Shown: positions 1-10,300 of the stretch, one piece after another
How the letters are laid out: every line of letters begins with the position of its first letter
How positions within the stretch are numbered: position 1 is the first letter of the stretch
Origin: JAFGDI01 sp963662515
Lineage (GTDB): Bacteria; Planctomycetota; Phycisphaerae; Sedimentisphaerales; SM23-30
DNA length: 64,000 bases
Reading direction: 5' to 3'
Assembly: GCA_963662515.1 (NCBI GenBank)
Contig: OY759675.1
Span: 3,410,001-3,474,000, forward strand
Notes under the pieces: generated by a model
Told to the model about the DNA's origin: nothing
What the model saw: only the letters and a program-made list of their open reading frames with translations
The model's database searches: none
Made by a program: the position numbers and the translations under genes

Positions 1-12
1 AATCTTGTTTAG

Positions 13-687
13 CTTCTTTGGCTGCCAGCATTATCAATCTTAAGCGAGACGCTCGAGCTACTTAATATACCGTATGAACAGTTCGACTTTGGCAGCTCCG
101 ATTCGTTCAGCTTCGACTTCAAAGTCAAAAACATCATCGCCAACTCTGCCCCGGCCCCCGCCACCGGCATTGTCAGGGTATATGCCAAATTCCCAACCAC
201 ATTCCAGACCGGACAGTCGCTCTCACTCACCGGCCTAACCTATCCCAGAACTAAAGCCGATTCCATGACCAATACCAGACTCAGACGAGACCGGGTCATC
301 ACCGCCATGACCATTGAACAGCCGGGCCTGGCACAGATCATCTCCAAGCCCAACCATCATCCCTTCCATTTCACACTTGCCCATATTCGACAGAAACTGC
401 TCAATGTCTTTCTCGAACCTGATAACCACAAGCCCGACAATAACAGCCAATCCGATCCAGTTCTCGCCGCCCTGCTTCTGGGCAGCTATCAGGGCATCTC
501 ACCGGCTACCAGAGAACTATTCCTCACCAGCGGAACTATGCACTATCTCAGCCTCTCCGGCCTGCATGTCGCTACTATCACCGGCTTCTTATGGCTAGCA
601 CTCAAGCTCTTTAACCTGCCCCGCTGGCTGCAAGGCATACTGCCTGCCCTCTTTGTCATAGCCTACCTGCTCATCGTACCGGCCAGA
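13..687 (+). pseudogene. comEC: ComEC/Rec2 competence protein, internal fragment
   Basis: An open frame with no credible start, preceded by an in-frame TAG at 10-12, encodes the OB-like N-terminal part of ComEC (GIVRVYAKFPTTFQTGQ..L) followed by the start of the Competence domain (LAALLLGSYQGISPATRELF, then the hallmark LSLSGLHVATITGF near 540-590). The family is the inner-membrane DNA-uptake channel of natural transformation, normally 700-800 residues with about ten membrane helices. Here it ends after ..AYLLIVPAR, where relatives continue into the next membrane segment. From 688 the sequence becomes the palindromic junction found in the type-1 RHS leaders, and the frame closes at 792. Both ends are broken, so this is a remnant at the edge of the RHS island. 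The family call is firm; what broke it is inference. Confidence 0.75.
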
Positions 688-732
688 CCAGACACAGTCT
701 GGACTATCCCACTTGCGGGCATACCGCAAGCG
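688..732. repeat. Double palindrome at the comEC breakpoint
   Basis: CCAGAC/GTCTGG (3-base loop) at 688-702, then seven bases ACTATCC, then CACTTGCGG (710-718) facing CCGCAAGCG (724-732) around GCATA. This is the layout found at the type-1 RHS leader junctions (units B, C, D, I, J), but here it abuts comEC rather than RHS core. One base of the outer stem (T to C) has decayed. The bases to 898 hold no gene I recognise. Confidence 0.7.
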
Positions 733-898
733 AAACCTTTATTAATCTATGAAAAAACTTCATCATATCAAAAAGAACGCCTAGCAATATAAATATAATC
801 AAAATGACATTCATTGTGTCAAAATCATCTATTATCAAGGTATGGGTTCTCCTATATATATTCTATGAACAATTTAAGTTTTAAACCATCCAAGATTA

Positions 899-1366
899 TT
901 ACCTTTTGTCAAATTCAACAATTATCACTTGGGCTTCTGTCGAATGTTTATTCAATTCATCTTGAATGAATGCTAATGCTTTATCTTTTTTAAAAGAACC
1001 GGAACCAGCCCCGATTATAGGAAATGCCACTGATTTGAATTTATGCATATTTACTATATCAAGAGCACTTTTAACCGAATTACGAATAGAAGTTTCTGAA
1101 GCTCTCCAAAACATATTAATACCTGCAACATGAATAACACCCTTGTAAGGTAAATTGCCCGCGCTTGTCAATACAGCTTTGCCAAGCGGTATTGGACCTA
1201 GCTTGGCAAGTTCCTTAAATGGGTTCAAACCAGCACGCTTTTTTATTGCACCGGAAACGCCCTGAGGCAACAATAACCACCATGGAATAATATTTCTATT
1301 CCATGGATTGACAATCACCTCCACTGGCTGGTCAAGAAGATTACCTTTGATAATTGTTATACTCAT
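899..1366 (-). CDS. Macro-domain protein (unit K)
   Basis: A 155-residue single-domain macro protein. The N-terminus ITIIKGNLLDQPVEVIVNPWN matches the macro-domain opening (I.GDI....D.IVN.aN), and the second half has the phosphate-loop-like FPIIGAGSGSF. Macro domains bind ADP-ribose, and some remove ADP-ribose from proteins or DNA (for example DarG, antitoxin of the DarT ADP-ribosyltransferase). The start overlaps the stop of the upstream membrane-protein gene by ATGA, so the two are probably translated together and belong to RHS unit K. A close homologue lies at 11967-12434 in unit H. A role against an ADP-ribosylating toxin is possible but unproven. The usual asparagine/aspartate after GNLL is Asp, and the catalytic state cannot be judged by eye. 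Confidence 0.8.
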   Translation of the reverse strand: MSITIIKGNLLDQPVEVIVNPWNRNIIPWWLLLPQGVSGAIKKRAGLNPFKELAKLGPIPLGKAVLTSAGNLPYKGVIHVAGINMFWRASETSIRNSVKSALDIVNMHKFKSVAFPIIGAGSGSFKKDKALAFIQDELNKHSTEAQVIIVEFDKR

Positions 1367-1944
1367 ATATTACAATTCCAAAAAATAAGACCGTCAAGAT
1401 TATCGTAAGGAACCGGTTTTTCCTGAGGATAATTACTTTCAGTTACAATAAATTTATCACCACATTGTCTCATCTCAAACTCTCTCGAACCATCATAATT
1501 GCCAAATATAAAAACCCCTTCTTTTTCAGCCCATTTTCCCTCCAGCGACATACGGGAAGGAAGAGGATTACTGGCTAAAGAATCGTACACCAACAAAAGA
1601 TCAACAATAAATATTCCTCTTTTATACAAAGATAGTTCATATCTATTATTGTTTTTATCGGCGTAAAACCGTCTGACAAGATTATGCTTAGATGTCTTGT
1701 AATATTCATTAAACAAAGTAGGTAATGAGTATATTAAAATAAAAGTACCGTAATCAATAGCAACTCCTAGCCACCAATATTGTTTTAATCCAATTGCACA
1801 AATGCCAAGTCCAAAAAATACAGCACCAAACAATGGGATTGGCGAATGGTATTTTTTTCGCCTATATGACAAATAAACAAATACCCAGTTGCCTACAATA
1901 ACATAAGCACTTAGTAACAATAATATAATTCCTATATGCTGCAT
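1363..1944 (-). CDS. Membrane protein, probable immunity protein of unit K
   Basis: 193 residues. Three to four hydrophobic helices occupy the first ~100 residues (IGIILLLLSAYVIVGNWVFV and two or three more), followed by a soluble C-terminal domain with a YDGSREFEMRQ.. strand-like stretch. No known family was recognised. It starts 50 bases after the RHS stop and overlaps the macro gene by ATGA, the usual place of an immunity gene. The last codons (PVPYDNLDGLIFWNCNI) recur as a broken remnant at 12437-12484, directly before the second macro gene, so this gene once accompanied both macro copies. Strongly A+T rich compared with the RHS core. Function inferred from position. Confidence 0.65.
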   Translation of the reverse strand: MQHIGIILLLLSAYVIVGNWVFVYLSYRRKKYHSPIPLFGAVFFGLGICAIGLKQYWWLGVAIDYGTFILIYSLPTLFNEYYKTSKHNLVRRFYADKNNNRYELSLYKRGIFIVDLLLVYDSLASNPLPSRMSLEGKWAEKEGVFIFGNYDGSREFEMRQCGDKFIVTESNYPQEKPVPYDNLDGLIFWNCNI

Positions 1945-1994
1945 TCTTATTTTTCTATATTAGTAGTTCTTTTAAATTTCAATTATAAACAATG

Positions 1995-3932
1995 TTATTC
2001 ATAATATTTATAGTGCTTCATTGCGGTATGCAGAAAACCCAAAAAGCCTTCAACTTTTTCCAAGCTTGATGGGTCAACAGGATATGTTTTACCAGAACTA
2101 TATGGTGCAAAACCGCTTCCGGGTATCCATTTCATAGTGAGTATATAATTTATTAGATTATTACCTCCTTTAATTACCCAATCACCATTTTGCAAGCCAT
2201 CCCTTCCCCATCTCGAAACAGTGGTATTATTCATTCCATATTCTGCTTGTGCAATAGCTACAGTCATTGTACCCGCCCTTACATACGCAGCAAGCCAAAC
2301 CCTTTGAGCCATTGCCATCACGCCGCCACCAACATTAGCTGCACCAGAATATAAAGATGCGCCAATACCGGCTGAAGCGTTAAGGTCATTAATAAGGAAT
2401 CTACCATCTGGGTCTATAGCATTTATCGGATCATTCCAGCAATATAAATACTGATGCAGCGTTAGCGGTTCTTTGAAATCACCCAGAACAGGATCATAAC
2501 CATTGAACCTTGCCATATATGGAGAATACAACCTCGCCCAAACATAATACTGGGCAAGTTCTGAATCATAATTGTAGCCCGCAAAGCGAACATCGTTATT
2601 TACTGTCTCTGTTACCTGAGCAGGTAAATCCTCTCCAAACGGAGAGAAGGTATAATTATTCAGTACTGAGATATTGCGGTTAGTAACTACCCGAACACTA
2701 CCCAGCCGGTCATGGATATAATACCTGCGATTGGCATTACTTCCATCCGTTGACATTACCAGCATATTACCATAGTAATAATTCTTCTGGGTGACCTGCC
2801 AGTTGCCGGAAACATTGGTCATCTCCAGCAGAATCTTGGGAACTTTGCTACTGTAATCAAGAATGTACTTTTTCTCGCTAGCGACATTCCCATTAGCGTC
2901 TGTCTCAACCCTGCCAACTCTATTACCCATTGGGTCATAGTTATAGGTAACTGTCATATCAGAGTCAACCAGACTCGTTGCCGTTTGCATCTTGCCATCA
3001 TAATCGTAAGCAAATGTATGCATTCCATCTGAAGTCAGCCAACCGTTTTTATCCCAGCTTACCGGATTCCCGGCAATCTCTGAAAGCATATTGCTTTCAT
3101 CAGTACCATTGTTATCAAAATCATACTCAAATGGCTCAGTTAAACCAGCTTCCGTTCTGGTTTCCAGATTACCATCGAGCTTATAGCCGTAACTACCGCT
3201 CCAACTTCCAATATTTGCACTTGTCAATGAGCCTCGTCTATCATACCCGAAAGCCAGCAAGTTGACAATATCCGTCCCGGAAACTGGGGTAATCGTCTCT
3301 GTTCCTGCCTTTAACCGGCCCAAACCGTCCAGAGTAACTCCCGACAGATTATAATAATCGCCGGTAATACTGTTAAGCTGATTATCCTTATTATAGCCGT
3401 AAGTAGTAGCTGTTTCGCCATTGAAGCCAAAGCCGTTCATATAGTCAAGCTGCTGGAGATTGCCATTTCCATCATATTTCAGCCAGGCATACCAGCCGCT
3501 ACTATCAGGGAAGTTAAAGCCGGTAGTCTGCCGACCGGCCCAGTCGAAATCTGCAAAAGTACGATAAACACCATTGGGGTCATTGACCTCATCGTAAGTT
3601 ATCCGCGAATAATCGATCTGACCATCGCCCCGCCTACTATTGCCATAAACAGCACCATCTGGATATCGCACGCCCACGATCTTATCGAAAACATCATAAT
3701 TAAATGAATATTCGCCCTGTCCATTATCGCCGCTATCAAATTTCTGACAGGCAAATACCCGGCCAAACGAGTCAAGGTCGTATTTGACATAGCTGCCATC
3801 AGGATATTCCTTTTCTATGAGCCAGCCTAAACTGTGATATTTATATAGTATCTCACTTTCACTGCCATCAAGATTGAAATATGTCCTACTTGCCAGCTTA
3901 CCATCCCAGTAATATCCCATCTTCTGACGCAA
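1995..3932 (-). CDS. RHS/YD-repeat unit K, leaderless 3' fragment
   Basis: 645 residues: YD-repeat core, the end-of-core motif RYYIHDRLGSVRVV, the closing segment YYVWARLYSPYMARFNGYDP, and the boundary IDPDGRF near residue 510. A tip of about 135 residues follows, with SRWGRDGLQNGDWVIKGG and FAPYSSGKTYPV, which I recall as a recurring RHS tip type of unknown chemistry. The reading frame is closed by a TGA 5' of the first palindrome (3987-4001), and no ATG lies between that stop and the core. Translation would have to begin at TTG 3932 or ATG 3920, with no signal peptide. I read it as an unexpressed tip reservoir or a unit that lost its leader. The core DNA is nearly identical to units A and I. 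Confidence 0.75.
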   Translation of the reverse strand: MRQKMGYYWDGKLASRTYFNLDGSESEILYKYHSLGWLIEKEYPDGSYVKYDLDSFGRVFACQKFDSGDNGQGEYSFNYDVFDKIVGVRYPDGAVYGNSRRGDGQIDYSRITYDEVNDPNGVYRTFADFDWAGRQTTGFNFPDSSGWYAWLKYDGNGNLQQLDYMNGFGFNGETATTYGYNKDNQLNSITGDYYNLSGVTLDGLGRLKAGTETITPVSGTDIVNLLAFGYDRRGSLTSANIGSWSGSYGYKLDGNLETRTEAGLTEPFEYDFDNNGTDESNMLSEIAGNPVSWDKNGWLTSDGMHTFAYDYDGKMQTATSLVDSDMTVTYNYDPMGNRVGRVETDANGNVASEKKYILDYSSKVPKILLEMTNVSGNWQVTQKNYYYGNMLVMSTDGSNANRRYYIHDRLGSVRVVTNRNISVLNNYTFSPFGEDLPAQVTETVNNDVRFAGYNYDSELAQYYVWARLYSPYMARFNGYDPVLGDFKEPLTLHQYLYCWNDPINAIDPDGRFLINDLNASAGIGASLYSGAANVGGGVMAMAQRVWLAAYVRAGTMTVAIAQAEYGMNNTTVSRWGRDGLQNGDWVIKGGNNLINYILTMKWIPGSGFAPYSSGKTYPVDPSSLEKVEGFLGFLHTAMKHYKYYE

Positions 3933-3986
3933 ACCAGATGGATACAGTATCTCTGTCAGATTGCCAAGTATATCAGTCTTGCGCCA

Positions 3987-4001
3987 CCAGACACTGTCTG
4001 G
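3987..4001. repeat. Single junction palindrome at the 5' edge of unit K
   Basis: CCAGACA/TGTCTGG with a one-base loop, directly against the first RHS core codon (W-R-K-T-D). The neighbouring ACTACTC is kept, but the second hairpin and the signal-peptide code are missing, as if only half of the type-1 junction remains. Confidence 0.6.
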
Positions 4002-4055
4002 ACTACTCTTTCGCCCTCAAACCACTATTCAATTGTCAATGAACATACAAAAGAT

Positions 4056-5222
4056 TTATAGGCCCTCAATAAATGCTTTCGCCTCTTCATTTTTCGGGTT
4101 TTCAATCAAAGCTCGTTCGGCTTCAATTTTCGCTTGCTCAATATTATTCAGCATTTTATAACAGTTAGCAATATATAATGATATTTGGGAAGGGTTGTCA
4201 CAGAAGCACAAATCTCGTGCTTTATCATAATATTCAATGGCTTTACAAAACTGCATACATTTAAAATAAGCATCACCAGCATTTATCTGTGTAAAATAGT
4301 TTTTTGGATTTAATACCAACAGCTTTTTAATTGCCTCATCTACCTTATTCATATCTTCAGAAATAAGGATTATTTCCTGCAAAGCATCCTCGTGATCAGG
4401 ACATTTCAATAAAATCTTATCGTATATTCTTTCTGATTCATCACATTCATTATTTGCATCCGAAAATCCTAGACAATATGCGAGTGAAAGCATATTGTCT
4501 AATGAATCATTTAACATTACAGATTTCCTAAGCAACCCTATCGCTCTGTCATATTCTGACAACTCAAAACATGTTCGCCCAAGCACTCGAAGGTAAAAGT
4601 CTTCATCGTACTCATCTTTCACTTTCTCTAACATCTCAACATTTAATTTTTTAAGACAATCAATAACTAATAAATAAAGCTTGGCATTCTTATTACCTAG
4701 ATATTCAGACTCATAATGCAAAAATGGTAGAATTTGCTTGTTTACGCTGAAATCAAAATAGTCACTACCTTGAAATTCTATACCAAACAATTCATTTGAA
4801 AGCCTTTGGGCTTTAAGGCATTCCGGGAACTGCTTTAACAACTTTGAAACTATTCTTTTTGCCTTATTTACTTTTCCAAGTGAAAAGTAATTTAAAGCCA
4901 TACTTGACTTAATCTCAGCAATGTCATCACACTTTGAATTACATAAAATTAGACTTATCCTATACTGTCGAATTGATTGGGCATAAAGGCATTTATCCCA
5001 AAGTATGTCACCTTTAAGCTTTCGAAGATAATAAGAATTCCAAAAATACTTTAAGCCCGTATTAATAATCTCAATTGCATCTTCATACCGTTTCCAATTA
5101 AATAATATTTTTCCTAAAACGCAATAGATATAGTGTGATTTTTCACCTGATTCATAGACCTTCTTACATAAAAGATACTTTCCAAAATCATCTTTTGTAT
5201 TTTTAATTGTTTCATAGCTCAT
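4056..5222 (-). CDS. TPR protein, probable immunity partner of unit J
   Basis: About 388 residues of helical tetratricopeptide-like repeats (..AIEIINTGLKYF.., ..YDRAIGLLRKSVML.., ..CKAIEYYDKARDL.., ending ANCYKMLNNIEQAKIEAERALIENPKNEEAKAF). I start it at ATG 5222 (MSYETIKNTKDDF), which has an AAGCAGG site upstream; a longer reading would begin in front of that site. It begins 42 bases after the RHS stop. Paralogues at 22074-23246 and 28743-29915 follow RHS units whose tips belong to the same family, so tip and TPR protein co-vary. That supports immunity by direct binding (inference). The last TPR is almost invariant between the three while the middle has diverged. A+T rich. Confidence 0.8.
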   Translation of the reverse strand: MSYETIKNTKDDFGKYLLCKKVYESGEKSHYIYCVLGKILFNWKRYEDAIEIINTGLKYFWNSYYLRKLKGDILWDKCLYAQSIRQYRISLILCNSKCDDIAEIKSSMALNYFSLGKVNKAKRIVSKLLKQFPECLKAQRLSNELFGIEFQGSDYFDFSVNKQILPFLHYESEYLGNKNAKLYLLVIDCLKKLNVEMLEKVKDEYDEDFYLRVLGRTCFELSEYDRAIGLLRKSVMLNDSLDNMLSLAYCLGFSDANNECDESERIYDKILLKCPDHEDALQEIILISEDMNKVDEAIKKLLVLNPKNYFTQINAGDAYFKCMQFCKAIEYYDKARDLCFCDNPSQISLYIANCYKMLNNIEQAKIEAERALIENPKNEEAKAFIEGL

Positions 5223-5263
5223 AATATGCCTGCTTCTTTGTAATAAACCTTGAAATGTCAATT

Positions 5264-6571
5264 TTATTTTTTAGAATTTATACCATTTATGAAATCCATA
5301 TTTTCGCTAGCTAATTCAACCATACGATAAAACAAATATGCCCAAAATCCAGATTCACCCCATTTTGGTGGTTTTGGTTCAAGCATTTTATCCATATCTA
5401 GTGGCTCCCCACTAAGATTTTTATAGAGATCGTGTATAGACTTCTTTTTTGCTTTTTGATCTTTTATATTTGAACCAAATACTATATCAGTCTGAACCGC
5501 GGCAACAGTAACTATCAGATTAATCTGATGTTTCATAATACTTGATATCAGACTGCCTCTAAGCCCATCACCCATGCTCTGTGCCATCATACCGGCTGAA
5601 GCTGCCATAAGGGCAACCTGAGCTGTTGTCGTGACATTGCCCGCCATACTGAATCTGCCATCTGGATCATACATATTAACCGGGTCATTCAGACAGTAAA
5701 GATATTGGTGTAATGTCAACGGTTCTTTGAAATCACCCAAAACCGGATCATATCCATTGAACCTTGCCATATATGGCGAGTACATTCTAGCCCAGACATA
5801 ATATTGTCCAAGTTCACGGTCGAAGTTATACCCGGCGTATCTTACATTATTAACAACCGTCTCTGTTGTCTGACCGGCAATATCTTCACCGTAAGGCGTA
5901 TAAGTATGATTATTGAGGACAGCAATGTTCCGATTAGTAACAACCCGCACACTACCCAAGCGGTCATGGATATAGTAACGCCGATTCTGGTTACTTCCAT
6001 CCGTTGACATAACCAGCATATTACCATAGTAATAATTCTTCTGGCTAATCTGCCAGTTCCCAGATACTTTCTGCATTTCCAGCAGAATATTGGGAACCTT
6101 ACTACTGTAATCAAGTATATACTTTTTCTCTGAAACTATCTGTCCAGCAGAATTTGTCTCAACTCGACCAACTCTATTACCCATTGGGTCATATTGATAA
6201 GTTACAGTTATATCCGAATCAATCAAACTGGTCGCAACCTGCATTTTGCCATCATAGTCATAAACAAAATTGTGCATACCCTCTGAGGTAAGCCACCCGT
6301 TTTTATCCCAGCTTACCGGATTCCCGGCAATCTCCGAAAGCATATTGCTTTCGTCGGTGCCGTTGCCGTCGAAATCGTAGCCGAAATCTTCCGACAAACC
6401 TGCCTCAGTCCGATTTTCGATATTACCATCGAGCTTATAGCCGTAACTACCGCTCCAGCTTCCAATACTTGCACTTGTCAAAGAAGCAGACATAGTCTGC
6501 ACTATCCCACTTGCGGGCATACCGCAAGTGAAAATACAAATAGCAATCAATAATATAATCCAATATCTCAC
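5264..6571 (-). CDS. RHS unit J: type-1 leader, short core, TPR-linked tip
   Basis: 435 residues. A signal peptide (RYWIILLIAICIFTCGMPASG) runs through the double palindrome straight into core at SLTSASIGSW, so only the last ~280 core residues remain. The core ends at MYDPDGRF near residue 305. The ~130-residue tip starts AGNVTTTAQVALMAASAGMM, has a hydrophobic stretch (HQINLIVTVAAVQTDIVFGS) and a variable charged end (KKKSIHDLYKNLSGEPLDMD..). The start codon is GTG 6571, overlapping the stop of the preceding unit's membrane gene as GTGA, so units I and J appear translationally chained. The tip is shared with A and C up to ..VFGS and differs after it. Toxin activity is unproven. Confidence 0.8.
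   Translation of the reverse strand: MRYWIILLIAICIFTCGMPASGIVQTMSASLTSASIGSWSGSYGYKLDGNIENRTEAGLSEDFGYDFDGNGTDESNMLSEIAGNPVSWDKNGWLTSEGMHNFVYDYDGKMQVATSLIDSDITVTYQYDPMGNRVGRVETNSAGQIVSEKKYILDYSSKVPNILLEMQKVSGNWQISQKNYYYGNMLVMSTDGSNQNRRYYIHDRLGSVRVVTNRNIAVLNNHTYTPYGEDIAGQTTETVVNNVRYAGYNFDRELGQYYVWARMYSPYMARFNGYDPVLGDFKEPLTLHQYLYCLNDPVNMYDPDGRFSMAGNVTTTAQVALMAASAGMMAQSMGDGLRGSLISSIMKHQINLIVTVAAVQTDIVFGSNIKDQKAKKKSIHDLYKNLSGEPLDMDKMLEPKPPKWGESGFWAYLFYRMVELASENMDFINGINSKK
6486..6530. repeat. Type-1 leader double palindrome, unit J
   Basis: GCAGAC/GTCTGC at 6486-6500, spacer ACTATCC, then CACTTGCGG 6508-6516 and CCGCAAGTG 6522-6530. The outermost pair of the first stem is G-C here and C-G in unit B and at comEC: two bases changed together, keeping the pairing. 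Confidence 0.75.
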
Positions 6572-7347
6572 TTGGCAGTGTTCTCTTTATTATGCTGAAT
6601 ATTGTTTTCTTTACACACATACCAGCCAAGTAACAAAGGTAACAATAAGGCTATTGCTTGAAGTACTATTTTATTGCTGGTAAAAAACAAAAATTCAAAC
6701 ACTTCCCCCCAAATAAAATAAATTGGAGTGCTCAATATAACAATAAAACATAAAACAATCAGTTTAATATCTTTAACCTGTATTTTACTTTCTGAAGACG
6801 ACATTCGCTTTGAAACATCTAAAATAAGATAGCAATATGACAAAAAACAATACAATGTAAAAAAGTACGAAAAATACCTATTAGAAACACCAAAGTTAAT
6901 ATTGCCAAACTTTTCGATCAATATGATACATCCATATATTACACAACTTATTAAAACAATTCCTGAAACAATGTTAAGTAATGGCAATTTTTCACCTTTG
7001 AAACAGGGTTTACGCTTAATCACTGTCAAATGTATAGCAGTAATAACTGCCAACCATACCGCAATAAAAATTATCAAATAAAATGTATGATTAAACATAT
7101 ATTTAGATGAAAGCAAATCTATTGAAGAGAATGTTGTCACAATTCCCAACAATGCAATAATCCAAAAGTTTTGGTGACACCAGTAATACAAAATACCTGC
7201 CGACATAAAACCGACAACTATTCCTGCTGTTCGCCAAATAGTCTCAATATCACCTAGAACTTCTGGTTTCATCAAATAACAATACATAGCAAGAAATACT
7301 AAAGGAAAAACTAAATAAACAAACAAATGCAATCTTTTACTATTCAT
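6568..7347 (-). CDS. Polytopic membrane protein, probable immunity of unit I
   Basis: About 259 residues, start ATG 7347 (MNSKRLHLFVYLVFPLVFLAMYCY), chosen because GGAG lies seven bases upstream; a second ATG four codons earlier touches the RHS stop. Six to eight hydrophobic helices cover nearly its whole length (for example WIIALLGIVTTF, FYLIIFIAVWLAVITAI, IVLQAIALLLPLLLGWYV). No family recognised. Its RHS partner has a glycine-rich membrane-like tip, so immunity inside the membrane is a reasonable inference. The stop overlaps the GTG start of unit J. Very A+T rich. Confidence 0.7.
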   Translation of the reverse strand: MNSKRLHLFVYLVFPLVFLAMYCYLMKPEVLGDIETIWRTAGIVVGFMSAGILYYWCHQNFWIIALLGIVTTFSSIDLLSSKYMFNHTFYLIIFIAVWLAVITAIHLTVIKRKPCFKGEKLPLLNIVSGIVLISCVIYGCIILIEKFGNINFGVSNRYFSYFFTLYCFLSYCYLILDVSKRMSSSESKIQVKDIKLIVLCFIVILSTPIYFIWGEVFEFLFFTSNKIVLQAIALLLPLLLGWYVCKENNIQHNKENTAK

Positions 7348-7359
7348 ATTAAACTCCAT

Positions 7360-10300
7360 CTACCATGTACGAATTATGTCCATATCACCCATTAATAACC
7401 CCATATACAATCCAACATCATCAGTTGGAGCCAATGTTCCTAACACACCAAAAGCTCCGCCTAGTGTAGCGGTAATAGCGGCATCCACGCCAAAACCTTG
7501 CCAATCACCTGTTATAGCTCTTCCTGTGGCAGATCCAATTATGCCACCTCCTGCTGAACCGGCATAATAAACAAGCCAATGAGCTTCCGATATTGCCGCA
7601 GCACCTCCTCCAATCAGACCAGATACTGCTCCACTAGCAAGTCCTGCAAGTAAGTACCTTACATCACCAGTTTTGTGCCACATAACACCGCCTGAAATAC
7701 CACCTATGCCCGTGCTAATTCCAGTAGATACTGAAAAAGACGCTATATTAAACTCTCTTCCATCAATATCAATATGATTAACCGGATCGTTGGCACAATA
7801 TAAATACTGATGTAATGTCAACGGTTCTTTGAAATCACCCAGCACAGGATCGTAGCCATTGAACCTCGCCATATACGGCGAATACATTCTAGCCCAGACA
7901 TAATACTGAGATAATTCATTATCATACTGATAACCGGCATATCTCACATTATTAACAACGGTTTCGACTGTTTGGCTTTGCAGGTCTTCGCCAAAAGGCG
8001 AATATGTATAATTATTCAGTACTGAGATATTGCGATTTGTAACAACTCGCACACTACCGAGACGGTCATGAATATAGTAACGCCGATTCTGGTTACTTCC
8101 ATCCGTTGACATAACCAGCATATTACCATAGTAATAATTCTTCTGGCTAATCTGCCAGTTCCCAGATACTTTCTGCATTTCCAGCAGAATATTGGGAACC
8201 TTACTACTGTAATCAAGTATATACTTTTTCTCTGAAACTATCTGTCCAGCAGAATTTGTCTCAACTCGACCAACTCTATTACCCATTGGGTCATATTGAT
8301 AAGTTACAGTTATATCCGAATCAATCAAACTGGTCGCAACCTGCATTTTGCCATCATAGTCATAAACAAAATTGTGCATACCATCTGAGGTAAGCCACCC
8401 GTTTTTATCCCAGCTTACCGGATTCCCGGCAATCTCCGAAAGCATATTGCTTTCGTCGGTGCCGTTGCCGTCGAAATCGTAGCCGAAATCTTCCGACAAA
8501 CCTGCCTCAGTCCGATTTTCGATATTACCATCGAGCTTATAGCCGTAACTACCGCTCCAACTTCCAATATTTGCACTTGTCAATGAGCCTCGTCTATCAT
8601 ACCCGAAAGCCAGCAAGTTGACAATATCCGTCCCGGAAACTGGGGTAATCGTCTCTGTTCCTGCCTTTAACCGGCCCAAACCGTCCAGAGTAACTCCCGA
8701 CAGATTATAATAATCGCCGGTAATACTGTTAAGCTGATTATCCTTATTATAGCCGTAAGTAGTAGCTGTTTCGCCATTGAAGCCAAAACCGTTCATATAG
8801 TCAAGCTGCTGGAGATTGCCATTTCCATCATATTTCAGCCAGGCATACCAGCCGCTACTATCAGGGAAGTTAAAGCCGGTAGTCTGCCGACCGGCCCAGT
8901 CGAAATCTGCATAAGTACGATAAACACCATTGGGGTCATTGACCTCATCGTAAGTTATCCGCGAATAATCGATCTGACCATCGCCCCGCCGACTGTTACC
9001 ATATACGGCATTGTCTGGATATCGCACGCCCACGATCTTATCGAAAACATCATAATTAAATGAATATTCGCCCTGTCCATTATCGCCGCTATCAAATTTC
9101 TGACAGGCAAATACCCGGCCAAACGAGTCAAGGTCGTATTTGACATAGCTGCCATCAGGATATTCCTTTTCTATGAGCCAGCCTAAACTGTGATATTTAT
9201 ATAGTATCTCACTTTCACTGCCATCAAGATTGAAATATGTCCTACTTGCCAGCTTACCATCCCAGTAATATCCCATCTTCTGACGCAAACCAGATGGATA
9301 CAGTATCTCTGTCAGATTGCCAAGTATATCCAGCTTGCGCCAGCTAGTTTTGCCCTCACCATCATCTATTCGCACCGTAAAGAACGGCTGAGTGGAAAAT
9401 TCCGGCTGATAAACCGTTGGTACATTCGGGTCAAAATAATCATTATAATATATACTCGTCTGGGCAACTTCTACACCGTCAATATCCTCAAATACATCGG
9501 TTAATCTGCCCCGACTGTCATAAGCATACTCTATATCCTTTAATATAGTCGTGCCGTTGCGGTCAAAATCCGTTACCCGCTTTACCTTATTGTCAGCATA
9601 ATATTCCGTCTTACTGCTTAATACCCGGCTTTCATTTGCGACATGGGCAAAATAATCCTCAACCTTACGATTAGCATTATCGAACCCGGTTTCTGTAATA
9701 TAACCCTTTGCATCGGTTACCTTTATCAGATTATCGCAATTGTCGTAACTATAATATGAAGTCAGGTTCAAATAGTTCGGGTTATTAGGGTCTGCCGGGC
9801 CGGTTGGGTCAAGCGTCTGACTTATCTGCCTGCCAAATATATCATAACTCCACGCCGTAGCATTTTCTGGCGAACCTTCCTTACGACTGTAAAGCCACTG
9901 ATATATCTTATTTCCGGCATCATCGTATTTATACGATATACCCTGAGCCAGTTCCACCGCCGGACCGCCAGAGTAATTATATGTGCTCTGAGCCTGATAT
10001 GTCAGACGGCCAAAATTGTCATAATATGATATATCCTCATAATTAGACATTAATGTCCAGTAATACCAGTGAACCTCACCCCGATAATGTCTTTCCTGAC
10101 GACCGGCATAATCATATTCATATTCCTCTTTCCAGCGGGGTATGTAATACACCCAGCCAAAATTTTCTACATATTGACCGTATTCCTCAAAATATATCTT
10201 CTCGACCACCTGACCGGCACGATTGTATCCCTGATAATGATGTCCCCACAGTCCATCATTATTATAATCCGGCAGCAACTGACAGGTTACCCGGTCACAA

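Noticed and set aside
1..12. Upstream continuation of comEC to the window start
   Set aside because: An in-frame TAG at 10-12 closes the frame; whether it is a true nonsense change or the edge of another break cannot be judged from 12 bases.
6508..6530. Lipobox at FFTC in the type-1 leader (lipoprotein)
   Set aside because: Phe at -2 and Thr at -1 do not fit a lipobox; the Cys is explained by the palindrome code.
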